From NCBI GenBank assembly GCA_021780625.1, contig JAJXYI010000658.1, positions 1-5,254 on the forward strand: a stretch of DNA of 5,254 bases, in the 5' to 3' direction. Shown here piece by piece: positions 4,501 to 5,254 of this stretch. The notes under the pieces are model-generated. The model was not told the DNA's origin. It searched no databases and saw only the letters and a list, made by a program, of their open reading frames with translations. This DNA comes from a bacterium (GTDB lineage Bacteria > Verrucomicrobiota > Verrucomicrobiae > Opitutales > Opitutaceae). Each line of letters opens with the position of its first letter. The stretch's first letter is position 1. A program made the translations under genes and the position numbers.

Positions 4501-5232
4501 TCAGGCTCCGTAGTTGTCGTGATGCTTCAGCCAGGACATCGGCATCTCGAGCCCACCCTCGTCCCGGCCCTTGGGGGTCAGGTCGAGGTAATTGTACGTG
4601 TTGATCAGGATATCGAGCCCGCGCGAGTAGGTGGAGTAGGTGTGGAGGATGCCCTCCTCGGGGTCGCGCAGGAAGACGCTCAGACCGGGCGCCTCTTCCA
4701 TCGGGGGGAAGGGGGAGGTGCCGTAGTTATAGACGAGTCGGTCGGTCGAGAGCTCTTCCTCCGAAAACGTGACGCCGAAGTCGCGGTTGAAGCTGGTGCC
4801 CTTGGATGAAACCCAGGGGAACTGCCAGCCCATGCGCTTCTTGAAGGGCAGGATTTCCGCGAGCGGGGCGCGGGAGACTGCGACGTACGTGACGTCCCGC
4901 GCATTGAGGTGCGGCAGCATGCCGTCGACCGTGTCCGAGACGAAGGAGCAACCCTTGCAGCCTTCCTCCCAGCCTGGGCCGAACATGAAGTGGTACACGA
5001 TGAGTTGACTGCGGCCCTGGAACAGGTCGGCAAGCGTGGTCTTGCCGCCTTCAGTTTCGAAGACGTAGGCCTTGTCAACGCGGGTCCTCGGCAATTCGCG
5101 GCGGCGCTGGCTCAGGCGATCGCGCAGATGCGTGAGCTCGCGCTCCTCCTTGAGCAGTTCGAGGCGGGCGCTGAGCCATTCGGAGCGGGAGACGATCGGA
5201 GTGTGGAGGGTGTCGATGGTTTCGGTTTTCAT
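4501..5232 (-). CDS. DUF899 family thioredoxin-like protein
   Basis: A 243-residue cytoplasmic protein matching the DUF899 family over its full length. The N-terminal helix (about 15-45) carries SRSEWLSARLELLKEE and the charged run RERELxxLRDRLSQRRREL; the thioredoxin-like core follows with GKTTLADLFQGRSQLIVYHFMFGP (63-86), then the CKGC motif (C92, C95) before SFVSDTVDGM, the strand VTYVAVSRAPL, the FKKRMGWQFPWVSS segment (130-143), the FNRDFGV segment, and the ending FLRDPEEGILHTYSTYSRG and YNYLDLTPKGRDE. The CxxC and fold suggest thiol redox chemistry or a peroxide- or stress-related role, but no substrate is established. The ATG at 5232 is supported by an AGGA Shine-Dalgarno. As the first gene of the minus-strand run in this window, it may lead the transcript, though its promoter lies beyond the right edge. 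Confidence 0.93.
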   Translation of the reverse strand: MKTETIDTLHTPIVSRSEWLSARLELLKEERELTHLRDRLSQRRRELPRTRVDKAYVFETEGGKTTLADLFQGRSQLIVYHFMFGPGWEEGCKGCSFVSDTVDGMLPHLNARDVTYVAVSRAPLAEILPFKKRMGWQFPWVSSKGTSFNRDFGVTFSEEELSTDRLVYNYGTSPFPPMEEAPGLSVFLRDPEEGILHTYSTYSRGLDILINTYNYLDLTPKGRDEGGLEMPMSWLKHHDNYGA

Positions 5233-5240
5233 GAGTGGTT

Positions 5241-5244
5241 TCCT
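5241..5244 (-). promoter_or_regulatory. Ribosome binding site of the DUF899 gene
   Basis: On the - strand AAAGGA lies just before the ATG, with 8 bases between AGGA and the start codon, a good Shine-Dalgarno fit. It confirms the ATG at 5232 and stands out because the other genes in the window show no such site. Confidence 0.65.
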
Positions 5245-5254
5245 TTGGGTTGAT

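Noticed and set aside
3702..4604. 300-codon open frame on the + strand
   Set aside because: It is antisense to DGPF copy 2, the membrane protein and part of DUF899, all of which have clear family signatures; the translation is arginine/proline-rich low-complexity sequence.

Overview
This is a GC-rich bacterial chromosomal window with eight complete protein genes that I can support, and no RNA gene, insertion sequence or CRISPR array. Two genes read on the + strand (a PhnA/YjdM-type protein and an Spx/YffB/ArsC-like thioredoxin-fold protein). Six or seven read on the - strand, counting one small zinc-ribbon gene that I also accept. Only the DUF899 gene has an evident Shine-Dalgarno sequence; most other starts have pyrimidine-rich or unremarkable leaders. 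With the gene content, this fits a Verrucomicrobiota/Planctomycetota-like or other soil or freshwater GC-rich bacterium, but that placement is inference only.

Layout. Positions 1-282 hold no convincing gene. phnA/yjdM (283-609, +) converges on a PmtA-like phospholipid N-methyltransferase gene (761-1417, -), with a GC-rich hairpin between them. The methyltransferase gene is divergent from the Spx/YffB-like gene (1686-2054, +), and their shared 268-bp upstream region carries a 10-bp perfect inverted repeat. The Spx-like gene then converges, with a 26-bp gap, on a run of same-strand (-) genes that reads from the right edge leftwards: DUF899 thioredoxin-like protein (5232-4501), a small cysteine-bearing membrane protein (4376-4050), two tandem paralogous DGPF/YCII proteins (3966-3583 and 3320-2937), a DUF2007-type signalling-like membrane protein (2811-2338), and a tryptophan-rich small zinc ribbon (2278-2081).

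How the genes may work together. DGPF/YCII and DUF899 proteins are families often found near ECF sigma factor genes and in stress-type accessory clusters, but no sigma factor is visible here. A recurring theme is paired cysteines: five of the nine proteins carry CxxC motifs, either as zinc ribbons or as likely redox/metal sites. The most striking non-coding structure is a nested 106-nt inverted repeat that fills almost the whole gap between the DUF899 gene and the membrane-protein gene. I see no clear evidence of a wholly new defence or mobile system. The best leads are this structured spacer, the duplicated DGPF pair with its palindromic leader, and the uncharacterised MPKCxxC membrane protein.
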